Assembly (NCBI GenBank): GCA_049890215.1
Contig: JBMHBX010000013.1
Coordinates: 1-23,721, forward strand
DNA: 23,721 nucleotides
Direction of reading: 5' to 3'
Source: UBA685 sp049890215
GTDB lineage: Bacteria > Pseudomonadota > Alphaproteobacteria > Puniceispirillales > Puniceispirillaceae
Below, one piece after another: positions 15,068 to 22,533 of this stretch (positions are counted from its first letter, which is position 1; every line of letters begins with the position of its first letter). The notes under the pieces were generated by a model. It did no database searches, was not told where the DNA came from, and was given only the letters and a program-made list of their open reading frames with translations. The position numbers and the translations under genes were made by a program.

Positions 15068-17329
15068 ATGGTGAATGATAAATCAGCGCTTGAACAAGAA
15101 GCGCTTGCCTTTCACGAATCTGGTCGCCCGGGTAAATTGGAAATCACGCCAACCAAGCCTTTGACAAGCCAGAGAGACTTATCACTTGCTTATTCTCCTG
15201 GTGTGGCCGCGCCTTGTCTTGCCATTGCTGAGGATGAGGCACGCGCCTATGATTATACGGCCAAAGGCAATTTGGTAGCTGTTATCTCAAACGGGACTGC
15301 CGTGCTTGGCCTTGGCAATATTGGCGCTTCGGCCTCAAAGCCTGTGATGGAAGGCAAAGCTGTTCTGTTCAAGAAATTTGCTGATATTGACGGTGTGGAT
15401 TTAGAGCTGTCAACAGAAGATATTGATGAATTTGTCAATGCTGTGTCTTTGATGGGCCCGTCTTTTGGTGGCATTAATCTTGAAGATATTAAATCACCAG
15501 AATGTTTTATCATCGAACAACGTCTTCGTGAGGTAATGGATATTCCTGTGTTTCATGATGATCAGCATGGCACTGCCATCATCGCCGCCGCCGGGCTGAT
15601 TAATGCGCTTCATCTGACAGGGCGCGATATGAAAGATATCCGCATTGTCTCTAATGGGGCAGGGGCAGCGTCTATCGCTTGTGTTGAGCTTATGAAAGCG
15701 ATGGGTGTGCCACATGATAATATCATCATCGCCGACAGAGAAGGCGTGATTTATCAGGGGCGTGAGACCTCCATGAATCAGTGGAAATCAGCCCATGCCG
15801 TGAAAACAGAGGCCAGAAGCCTTGATGAGGCAATTGAAGGGGCAGATGTGTTTTTAGGTCTGTCAGTTGCCGGCGCACTCACCAAAGAGATGGTGGCCAA
15901 AATGGCGCCAAGACCGATTATTTTTGCTATGGCTAATCCTGTGCCGGAAATCATGCCTGATGAAGCCAAAGAGGTACGCCCTGATGCCATTGTCGCAACA
16001 GGCCGGTCTGATTTCCCAAATCAGGTGAATAATGTGCTTGGGTTCCCTTATATCTTCCGCGGTGCTTTGGATGTCAGAGCCACAGCGATTAATGAAGAGA
16101 TGAAAATTGCAGCAGCGCAGGCCATTGCCATGTTAGCGCGTGAAGATGTGCCAGATGAGGTGAGCGCTGCCTATGCCGGCGGCAATCTGCAATATGGGGA
16201 AAATTATATCATTCCGGCGCCTTTTGATCCGCGCCTGATATCGTCTGTATCGGCAGCGGTTGCACAAGCGGCTATGGAATCCGGTGTCGCACGAAAGCCT
16301 CTTACCGATTTGGAAGATTACAAAAAGCGCCTGTCAGCGCGTCTTGATCCCACAGCGTCTTTGAGCCAGGTGATTTTTGATGCGATCGCACCTGCGAGCA
16401 AGAAAATCGTCTTTGCTGAAGGCGAAGAAGAAGTCGCTATAAGAGCGGCACTTGTCTTTCGTAATGCCGGCTATGGAGAGCCGATATTAGTCGGGCGTGA
16501 ACATCGCATTCAGCAAACCATCGAGGCTCTTGGCCTTGAAGGGGCTGAGACTCTTGAAATCACAAATGCCAAGATTTCAAATCACAACCTTGATTATATC
16601 GAGTTTTTATATCAGCGCATGCAGCGCAGTGGCACCTTGCACCGTGACTGCCAGCGTATGGTTAATCTTGACCGTAATGTGTTTGCCGCCTGTATGGTTG
16701 CCAATGGCCATGCAGATGGGATGATCTCCGGCCTGACAAGATCATTTCAGCCTACTTTTGAGCATATCACACGTGTGATTGACCCGGTAGATGACGGGCA
16801 TTTTGTGACCACCACAATGCTTGTATCAAAAGGGCGGACTGTGTTTATTGGTGATACCTCTATTCATGAGCGCCCGTCCGGTGAAGAATTGGCAGCGATT
16901 GCCCAGACCATCGCCGCCAAAGCAGCGTCTCTTGGCAATGTGCCGCGTGTGGCCTTTTTGTCTTTTTCCAATTTTGGCAATCCAAAGTCAGATATCACCT
17001 TTGCCGCACAGGATGCGGTGCGTGTCTTAGACAGACAAAAGGTAGCTTTTGAATATGAAGGCGAAATGACAGCCAATGTGGCGCTTGATTTTGATCTGAT
17101 GCAAAATCGCTATCCTTTCAGCCGCCTGACTGGCCCTGCCAATATTCTGATCATGCCGGGTCTGCATTCAGCGAATATCTCATTTAACCTGATGCAACAG
17201 CTTGGCGGGGGATCTGTGATAGGGCCTATGTTATTAGGGGCAAGCCATCCGTTTCAGATTGTGCAGATGGGCGCGTCTGTTAATGATGTGGTCATGGCAG
17301 CCTCTCTGGCCGCTTATGAGTCACTTTAG
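15068..17329 (+). CDS. maeB: NADP-dependent malic enzyme, MaeB type (malic enzyme-phosphotransacetylase fusion)
   Basis: Converts malate to pyruvate and CO2 with reduction of NADP, linking the TCA cycle to pyruvate and NADPH supply. The 753-residue length matches the large bacterial MaeB class. The N-terminal malic enzyme half contains TPTKPL, YSPGVAAPC and FHDDQHGTA (about 162-170), followed by a Rossmann segment with VSNGAGAAS. From about 443 (KKIVFAEGEEE) a phosphotransacetylase-like domain begins; in known MaeB proteins it is regulatory, binding acetyl-CoA, rather than a full Pta. The start is ATG 15068, supported by homology to MaeB N-termini and an upstream AAGGAA. A longer open frame from 14915 would overlap mutS and is rejected. 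The stop overlaps that of the convergent kinase by four bases. Confidence 0.96.
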   Translation: MVNDKSALEQEALAFHESGRPGKLEITPTKPLTSQRDLSLAYSPGVAAPCLAIAEDEARAYDYTAKGNLVAVISNGTAVLGLGNIGASASKPVMEGKAVLFKKFADIDGVDLELSTEDIDEFVNAVSLMGPSFGGINLEDIKSPECFIIEQRLREVMDIPVFHDDQHGTAIIAAAGLINALHLTGRDMKDIRIVSNGAGAASIACVELMKAMGVPHDNIIIADREGVIYQGRETSMNQWKSAHAVKTEARSLDEAIEGADVFLGLSVAGALTKEMVAKMAPRPIIFAMANPVPEIMPDEAKEVRPDAIVATGRSDFPNQVNNVLGFPYIFRGALDVRATAINEEMKIAAAQAIAMLAREDVPDEVSAAYAGGNLQYGENYIIPAPFDPRLISSVSAAVAQAAMESGVARKPLTDLEDYKKRLSARLDPTASLSQVIFDAIAPASKKIVFAEGEEEVAIRAALVFRNAGYGEPILVGREHRIQQTIEALGLEGAETLEITNAKISNHNLDYIEFLYQRMQRSGTLHRDCQRMVNLDRNVFAACMVANGHADGMISGLTRSFQPTFEHITRVIDPVDDGHFVTTTMLVSKGRTVFIGDTSIHERPSGEELAAIAQTIAAKAASLGNVPRVAFLSFSNFGNPKSDITFAAQDAVRVLDRQKVAFEYEGEMTANVALDFDLMQNRYPFSRLTGPANILIMPGLHSANISFNLMQQLGGGSVIGPMLLGASHPFQIVQMGASVNDVVMAASLAAYESL

Positions 17330-18303
17330 GCAGCGAGAAGATGGGTGATAAGCGCTTTGAGATCAGATTCAGGGCGCGCGCCGTAATGGCAGATAATCTC
17401 TCCTGATAAGGCTGAGGCAATAAGGCCGCATTCTTTTGCATCTTTGCCTTTGCTGCGCGCGAATAAATAACCTGCGGCAAATAAGTCACCAGCACCTGTG
17501 GTGTCAACAACCTTGCCAATTGGCTGTGCCTGCACTTCTGCTATCTCATCATTTTTTATGATATAGGCGCCTTGTGCCCCTCTTGTGATGATGACCTCAT
17601 CAAGATAGTGGCGCAAATCTTCACCTGCTTGTACATAATCTTTGCCTGTCAGGGCGCGCGCTTCATCTTCATTTGAGAATAAGATAGAGACATGATCTTT
17701 GATAAAGGCAGATAAGGCATCAAAATGACGCTCAACACACCAGGCATCTGAGAGAGATAAGGCCAGTTTTGCGCCTGTTTGCGCTGCGATATCTGCGACT
17801 TTGTCAAATAAGGCAGGGCCTTGTGGTGCATCAAATAAATAACCTTCAAGATAAAAGACATCACATAAAGGCATATCTGTCAGATGAGAGGGGCCCATTT
17901 GGATACATGCCCCCAGAAATGTATTCATAGAGCGCACTGCATCTGGCGTGACAATGATCATAGACCGCGCTGTGGCAAGACCATCATTGGTTTGTTTGCC
18001 TAAAAATTTTGTACCTGTTTGCTCAAGTGATTGGACAAATTCAGCGCCAAGGCTGTCTTGGGCAACCTCGCCAATATAGCCCGAATTGCCGCCAAGAAGC
18101 GCCATGCCAACAGCTGAATTAGCCGCAGAGCCGCCTGCCATTTTGGTGGGGTTGATGAGATGATCACTTAAATAGACCGCTCTTGCCTCATCAATGAGAT
18201 TCATGCCCCCTTTTTCAATGTCATGTGTTGCCAAAAAAGCATCATCACTCACACAGACCATATCCACAATCGCGTTACCAACATAAATCACATCTAATGA
18301 CAT
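17326..18303 (-). CDS. PfkB-family carbohydrate/adenosine kinase
   Basis: Ribokinase-fold small-molecule kinase of 325 residues. It has the N-terminal substrate-binding GGSAANSA motif (58-65) and the C-terminal phosphoryl-transfer motif DTTGAGDLFAAG, whose GAGD aspartate is the catalytic base. Overall it resembles the adenosine kinase-like branch common in alphaproteobacteria, but the substrate (adenosine, ribose or another nucleoside or sugar) cannot be fixed from sequence. ATG 18301-18303 has a good AGGAAAG ribosome binding site six bases upstream. It is convergent with maeB, sharing four bases at the stops (17326-17329), and divergent from the lipoprotein gene. It appears to be a single-gene transcription unit. 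Confidence 0.92.
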   Translation of the reverse strand: MSLDVIYVGNAIVDMVCVSDDAFLATHDIEKGGMNLIDEARAVYLSDHLINPTKMAGGSAANSAVGMALLGGNSGYIGEVAQDSLGAEFVQSLEQTGTKFLGKQTNDGLATARSMIIVTPDAVRSMNTFLGACIQMGPSHLTDMPLCDVFYLEGYLFDAPQGPALFDKVADIAAQTGAKLALSLSDAWCVERHFDALSAFIKDHVSILFSNEDEARALTGKDYVQAGEDLRHYLDEVIITRGAQGAYIIKNDEIAEVQAQPIGKVVDTTGAGDLFAAGYLFARSKGKDAKECGLIASALSGEIICHYGARPESDLKALITHLLAA

Positions 18304-18492
18304 CGCGTCTTTCCTAACTCTCGTCTTTTACCTATATGCATGATGTTCAGGACAAATGAGACGACTTTATCCTTGTTGGTTGTTTTGTGCAAAGAAATTC
18401 GAAAATATCACAAAAAAGCAAGCTGAGGACTCTTGCGTTCGTTAGGCACTGCTTGCATAACATTAGAGCGTTTTTTGACTGAGGATGATGAC
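18304..18492. promoter_or_regulatory. divergent region upstream of the kinase and the lipoprotein
   Basis: This 189-base gap has no gene. For the lipoprotein, TTGCGT (18433-18438), a 17-base spacer and CATAAC (18456-18461) make a plausible promoter. GAGGA (18481-18485) seven bases before GTG 18493 is a clear ribosome binding site that fixes that start. A minor inverted repeat GCAAG/CTTGC lies just upstream of and into the -35. No confident promoter for the kinase was found. Confidence 0.35.
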
Positions 18493-19185
18493 GTGATACA
18501 GCGTAAATTGTTATTACCTATAGCAGCGTTCAGTTATCTGGTTGCTTGTCAGCCATTACCTGAGCCAGTCACTAACCTCAGCCAATTGCCGGCGGCCCCG
18601 CCTCAGGAGGTGCCAGCTGATAATCAGACAATTTTCGCTGATACAGAAAAGGTGGCAGAGACAAAGACGCCTGTCATCATCCCAGATAATCAGACAATAT
18701 CGCCAAAAGAGCCTGAAAAAGCGCCTCAGCCAGATGATGAGGCGCAGGCAAATCAAAGCAAACATGATGAGGCCGCCAGTCATGATGATCAGCCACAGGC
18801 TGATATCAGCGCAGATGATAGCGCCTCAGATGATAGTGCCTCAGATGATATTGCTTTGGGGGAAGAGGTGGGCAAAAAACTGGCAGAACAAACACCGCCG
18901 CCGCCATTACCTGATCCCTATAATCCTGTGCAGCTGGTTGGCAAAACAGACCACATGGTAAAAACCACATTAGGACAGGCTGATTACAGCTTTACCGAAC
19001 AAGGCATTATGATTTGGCATTATAAACAAAAGCCATGCCAGATATTGGTGTTTATCTCAGACAGGCCAGATGATAAACGCGTACTTCATGTCGATATCAG
19101 AGCCCCTTTATTGGGTACAGATCTGTTACCGAGCGCTTGTTATCAGGCTGTTGGTAATCGTGTTTTCGAGGTTGAAAATAATTAA
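18493..19185 (+). CDS. unrecognised acidic lipoprotein with a conserved-looking C-terminal domain
   Basis: I do not recognise a named family. GTG 18493 is chosen because GAGGA sits seven bases upstream; it gives 230 residues beginning with a short lipoprotein signal (basic QRK, hydrophobic run, lipobox LVAC with Cys19). The mature protein should be lipid-anchored. Residues about 20-145 are low complexity, rich in Pro, Asp, Gln and Ala, with internal repeats. The last about 85 residues form a compact domain: LVGKTDHMVKTTLGQADYSF, then a tryptophan/tyrosine-rich strand (MIWHYKQKPCQILVFI), ending SACYQAVG. The G-x(6,8)-LG-x-x-D layout recalls BamE/SmpA-like lipoprotein folds; this is only a resemblance. 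Two cysteines in that domain could form a disulfide. The stop overlaps the convergent nth stop by four bases. Confidence 0.8.
   Translation: MIQRKLLLPIAAFSYLVACQPLPEPVTNLSQLPAAPPQEVPADNQTIFADTEKVAETKTPVIIPDNQTISPKEPEKAPQPDDEAQANQSKHDEAASHDDQPQADISADDSASDDSASDDIALGEEVGKKLAEQTPPPPLPDPYNPVQLVGKTDHMVKTTLGQADYSFTEQGIMIWHYKQKPCQILVFISDRPDDKRVLHVDIRAPLLGTDLLPSACYQAVGNRVFEVENN
18619..18698. repeat. 14-bp direct repeat inside the lipoprotein gene
   Basis: GATAATCAGACAAT occurs at 18619-18632 and at 18685-18698, 66 bases apart and in the same frame, encoding DNQTI twice within the Pro/Asp-rich linker. Confidence 0.85.
18814..18854. repeat. 15-bp in-frame tandem repeat inside the lipoprotein gene
   Basis: GATGATAGCGCCTCA (18814-18828) is followed by a copy with one change, GATGATAGTGCCTCA (18829-18843), then a partial third copy (GATGATATTGC). 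It encodes DDSAS repeats in the acidic linker and probably arose by slippage. Confidence 0.85.
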
Positions 19186-19826
19186 TATTGCTTTGCTTTG
19201 AACTGGCAAAGAGGCTCTATGATGCAGTCAGCGCACAGCGGTTTGCGCGCTTTGCACACATAGCGGCCATGTAAAATCATCCAGTGATGAGCGCCTTTTT
19301 TCCATTTTTCAGGAACACGGCGCAGCAATTCTTTTTCCACCACCACCACATCTTTGCCAGGCGCAATGCCTGTCCGATTGCCAAGGCGGAAAATATGAGT
19401 ATCAACAGCGATTGTAGGCTCTCCAAATGCTTCATTTAATACCACATTCGCTGTTTTGCGCCCGACCCCGGGCAGCGCTTCAAGGCTTGCCCTGTCACGG
19501 GGGACTTCGCTGTTATGTTTGTCGATTAATATCTGAGACAAGGCCAGGACATTTTTGGCCTTCATATTGAATAGGCCTATGGTTTTGATATGATCTTTGA
19601 TAGAGGCAAGGCCAAGAGATACCATTTTTTCAGGTGTATCTGCGGCGGCAAATAAGCCTTTGGTCGCTTTATTCACGCCAACATCTGTGGCTTGCGCTGA
19701 TAAGGCAACAGCGACCAATAATGTATAGGGATTTGTGAATTCAAGCTCTGTCTTTGGATCTGGCATTGATTTTGACAGTAAGGCAAAGGCGGTATCAATA
19801 TCAGCCAGTTTCATTTTCGCAGCCAT
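19182..19826 (-). CDS. nth: endonuclease III (DNA glycosylase/AP lyase)
   Basis: Bifunctional base-excision repair enzyme that removes oxidised pyrimidines and cleaves the abasic site. At 214 residues it has standard length. The helix-hairpin-helix and active site are intact: LPGVGRKTANVV with catalytic K124, and VDTH with D142. The C-terminal [4Fe-4S] ligands C191, C198, C201 and C207 show the classic C-x6-C-x2-C-x5-C spacing. ATG 19824-19826 is preceded by a strong GAGGGGGG purine run; an ATG four codons later is less well placed. It is divergent from the DUF2244 gene (73 bases between starts). Its stop shares TTAA (19182-19185) with that of the lipoprotein gene. Confidence 0.97.
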   Translation of the reverse strand: MAAKMKLADIDTAFALLSKSMPDPKTELEFTNPYTLLVAVALSAQATDVGVNKATKGLFAAADTPEKMVSLGLASIKDHIKTIGLFNMKAKNVLALSQILIDKHNSEVPRDRASLEALPGVGRKTANVVLNEAFGEPTIAVDTHIFRLGNRTGIAPGKDVVVVEKELLRRVPEKWKKGAHHWMILHGRYVCKARKPLCADCIIEPLCQFKAKQY

Positions 19827-19899
19827 TTTTTGCCCCCCCTCTGGTCAGACATCTTCTCGTGACTTATATCATGTAAAATAAGGTAACAAAAAGACCGAA

Positions 19900-20421
19900 A
19901 TGATCCCTATGGCAAAACTGTCAGACCATCACACGCATTTTGATTCAACCGGCGAGCGGGCTGTGTTTGACATTATTACATTATGGCCGCATCGCTCTTT
20001 GAGCAGGCGCGGCTTTACCATTTTAGTGCTGATTTTAGCCGGGCTTGCCTTTTTGATTGGCCTTGGTTTTTTCCTGATTGGCGCATGGCCTGTGATTGGA
20101 TTTATGGGGCTTGAGCTGGCTGTGCTATATTTTGCGTTTCACCTGAATTACCGGGACGGCAAAACAGCTGAACAGGTGCTGATTCATGAAAAGGGCGTGG
20201 ATGTGGTCACCATTGCCCCAAACGGAACGCACAAAGCGCAAAGCTTTGATTCTCACTGGCTGACCGCGGAGCTGATTGCCAATAGAGGAAAGCGCAAAAC
20301 ATTAGCGCTTCGCCATCATCACCATCATCATGAAATAGGGGCATTTCTGCCCCCATCTGAAAAACCGGCTATTAAAGATTTGATTAATGAGCGCCTTGGT
20401 GCGGCGCGCCTTCGTGCCTGA
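19900..20421 (+). CDS. DUF2244 family integral membrane protein
   Basis: Member of the DUF2244 family, of unknown function, common in alphaproteobacteria. Of 173 residues, about 30-37 hold the family hallmark (LWPHRSLSRRGF). Two closely spaced membrane helices follow (about 38-60 and 62-82), then a soluble C-terminal half. An uninterrupted run of six histidines (139-144, codons at 20314-20331) lies in that soluble half, after ALR and before EIGAF. The start is ambiguous between ATG 19900 and ATG 19909; neither has a well-spaced ribosome binding site. It converges on dapB with seven bases between stops, and nth-DUF2244-dapB is a recurrent order in alphaproteobacteria. Confidence 0.88.
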   Translation: MIPMAKLSDHHTHFDSTGERAVFDIITLWPHRSLSRRGFTILVLILAGLAFLIGLGFFLIGAWPVIGFMGLELAVLYFAFHLNYRDGKTAEQVLIHEKGVDVVTIAPNGTHKAQSFDSHWLTAELIANRGKRKTLALRHHHHHHEIGAFLPPSEKPAIKDLINERLGAARLRA

Positions 20422-20428
20422 CGGCCCT

Positions 20429-21208
20429 TTACAGGCCAAGCACATCATCCATTGTATAAAGGCCTGCCGGCTTGCCGGACATAAAACGGGCAGCGCTCAG
20501 TGCGCCTCTGGCAAAAATAGTACGCTGATTGGCAATATGCGTTAATTCAATACGTTCATCTTCGCCAAAGAAGGTCACACTATGTTCACCTGCCACATTG
20601 CCGCCGCGCATAACAGCAAACCCGATATCACCGGCGCGGCGTGCCCCTGTGATACCATCTCTTGCCGCCTGGCGCACTGTTTCAAGATCCACATCTCTGC
20701 CTTTGGCAGCCGCATGACCAAGGGCAAGCGCGGTGCCAGATGGTGCATCAATTTTCTGATTATGATGGGTTTCAACAATCTCAATATCCCATTCATCACC
20801 AAGCGCTCTGGCCGCTTTTTCGACAAGCTTCATCAGCAAATTCACGCCCATTGAAGTGTTAGCGCAATAGAGAATTGGCACTGTTTTTGCGGCCTCATAA
20901 AGAGCGGCTTCTTGTGCATTATCAAGGCCTGTTGTGCCAATCACAAGGGCCTGACCTGAGATTTTGGCAGATTCGATTAAGGCCATGGTCGCATCAGGGC
21001 GCGAGAAATCAATGATGACAGAGGCACCTGACAGGCCGGCAATATCATCTGTGATATGTCCTGTCCCGCATGCCGCGCCCTGATGAGGGCTTTGGGCATA
21101 TTCAAGACCGCCACATAACACCATATCCGTGCTGGTGTCTGCCAATTTTGTGATCATCAGCCCCATGCGTCCCATCGCACCAGAAATAGCGAATTGAATT
21201 GCGGTCAT
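20429..21208 (-). CDS. dapB: 4-hydroxy-tetrahydrodipicolinate reductase
   Basis: Reduces 4-hydroxy-tetrahydrodipicolinate to tetrahydrodipicolinate with NAD(P)H, in lysine and meso-diaminopimelate synthesis for peptidoglycan. At 259 residues it has the usual length. It carries the N-terminal nucleotide-binding loop GAMGRMG (10-16) and the active-site signature ETHHNQKIDAPSGTA, with H148/H149, K152 and the SGTA substrate loop (157-160). The ATG at 21206-21208 has AAGGGA about nine bases upstream. It lies 59 bases downstream of dnaJ on the same strand; dnaK-dnaJ-dapB is a known alphaproteobacterial arrangement, so read-through from the chaperone operon is plausible. Confidence 0.97.
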   Translation of the reverse strand: MTAIQFAISGAMGRMGLMITKLADTSTDMVLCGGLEYAQSPHQGAACGTGHITDDIAGLSGASVIIDFSRPDATMALIESAKISGQALVIGTTGLDNAQEAALYEAAKTVPILYCANTSMGVNLLMKLVEKAARALGDEWDIEIVETHHNQKIDAPSGTALALGHAAAKGRDVDLETVRQAARDGITGARRAGDIGFAVMRGGNVAGEHSVTFFGEDERIELTHIANQRTIFARGALSAARFMSGKPAGLYTMDDVLGL

Positions 21209-21267
21209 GCCAAAAGTCCCTTTTGCGATAAGCTATGATGATCTGTTTCGCTTAGCATAGCGTTGTT

Positions 21268-22389
21268 TTAAGCCTCGTCAAACAAGCCTTTGATTTTATC
21301 ATACCATCCTTTGGCAGCGGGGCTGACATCTCCGGCATCCTGAAATTCCTGTAGCAATTCTTTTTGCCTGTCTGTCAGTTTGGTGGGTGTTTCCACCTGA
21401 ATTTCGACTATCTGATCGCCTGAGCCTGCGCCGCGTAAAGCAGGCATGCCTTTGCCGCGCATTCTGAATTTGCGTCCTGATTGTGTGCCTGCCTCAATTG
21501 ACAGGCGTGCCATTTTGCCTGAGATGGTTGGCACATCAATGGTGCCGCCAAGCGCTGCGGTGGTCATGGGAAGAGGCACGCTTGTGTAAAGATTATTGCC
21601 ATCACGGCTAAAGATATTGTGATGACGCACATCCACAAAAATATATAAATCACCCGGCGCGCCGCCACGCATGCCTGCCTCACCTTTGCCTGATAAGCGA
21701 ATGCGGGTGCCAGTATCAACACCTGCCGGAATTGTGACAGATAAGGTTTGTGGCTTTTCAACGCGTCCCTGACCAGAACAGCTTGTGCATGGATCAGAGA
21801 TGATCTCACCCTGACCCATACATGACGGGCAGGTGCGCTCAAGCGTGAAGAAACCTTGTTGCTGACGCACTTTGCCTGCGCCCTGACAAGTATCACAATG
21901 TTTGGGTGATGAGCCTTTTTTGGCGCCTGTCCCTGCGCATGTATCACATGATGAGGCCACAGTCACAGAGATATCTTTCTGGATACCTGTAAAAGCCTCT
22001 TCAAGAGAGATGGTCATCTCATAACGCAGATCACTGCCCTGATTATTTTGGGCTCTGCCACCTCTACCACCGGCAAATTCATTGAACATCTGATCAAAAA
22101 TGTCAGAGAAGCCGCCGCCGCCACCAAAGCCGCCGCCGCCAAAACCACCACCGCCGGCCTGTTGATCAAAAGCGGCATGGCCTAGCCTGTCATAAGCAGC
22201 GCGTTTTTGAGGATCCTTTAGCACCTCATAAGCTTCGGAGGCCTCACGGAACCTGTCAGCTGCCGCTTCGTCATCCGGATTGCGGTCAGGATGGTTTTTC
22301 ATAGCCAGCTTACGATAAGCTGATTTGATTTCTTTTTCATCAGCGCCTTTGCCAACGCCTAACACATCATAGAAATCTCTTTTTGCCAT
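21268..22389 (-). CDS. dnaJ: chaperone protein DnaJ
   Basis: Hsp40 co-chaperone that delivers unfolded clients to DnaK and stimulates its ATPase. The 373 residues show the full class I layout. There is a J domain with HPD (33-35), a glycine/phenylalanine linker (about 77-92), four CxxCxGxG zinc-binding repeats (CDTCAGTG, CDTCQGAG, CPSCMGQG, CTSCSGQG), and the C-terminal substrate-binding and dimerisation domains. The ATG at 22387-22389 has a GAAGGTAG ribosome binding site. It follows dnaK with a 144-base spacer holding a strong stem-loop, which may set the DnaJ:DnaK ratio. Confidence 0.98.
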   Translation of the reverse strand: MAKRDFYDVLGVGKGADEKEIKSAYRKLAMKNHPDRNPDDEAAADRFREASEAYEVLKDPQKRAAYDRLGHAAFDQQAGGGGFGGGGFGGGGGFSDIFDQMFNEFAGGRGGRAQNNQGSDLRYEMTISLEEAFTGIQKDISVTVASSCDTCAGTGAKKGSSPKHCDTCQGAGKVRQQQGFFTLERTCPSCMGQGEIISDPCTSCSGQGRVEKPQTLSVTIPAGVDTGTRIRLSGKGEAGMRGGAPGDLYIFVDVRHHNIFSRDGNNLYTSVPLPMTTAALGGTIDVPTISGKMARLSIEAGTQSGRKFRMRGKGMPALRGAGSGDQIVEIQVETPTKLTDRQKELLQEFQDAGDVSPAAKGWYDKIKGLFDEA

Positions 22390-22450
22390 GATACTACCTT
22401 CATCTTTTTGGTTTCATTACCGGCTTATCAAAAAACAGATATAATGACCA

Positions 22451-22496
22451 AAAGGTTTATGGTCTCTTTTGATTTGATAAGAGATCATAAACCTTT
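22451..22496 (-). terminator. long stem-loop between dnaK and dnaJ (possible attenuator or processing site)
   Basis: Arms AAAGGTTTATGGTCTCTT (22451-22468) and 22479-22496 are complementary over 18 positions with one mismatch (a G-U or A-C pair depending on strand), with a 10-base loop. In the dnaK-to-dnaJ direction the 3' arm ends in CCUUUUGG, so the U-tract is only four bases. It is therefore a weak candidate for a full terminator but fits partial attenuation, RNase processing or mRNA stabilisation. A smaller hairpin, CTGCC-AGA-GGCAG (22512-22524), lies between it and the dnaK stop. Confidence 0.6.
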
Positions 22497-22533
22497 ATGG
22501 TGTTATCTGATCTGCCAGAGGCAGCGTTGCATC

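Noticed and set aside
21228..21262. Imperfect inverted repeat GCTATG/CATAGC between dnaJ and dapB
   Set aside because: Six-base arms with a long loop and no U-run; not convincing as a terminator or leader.
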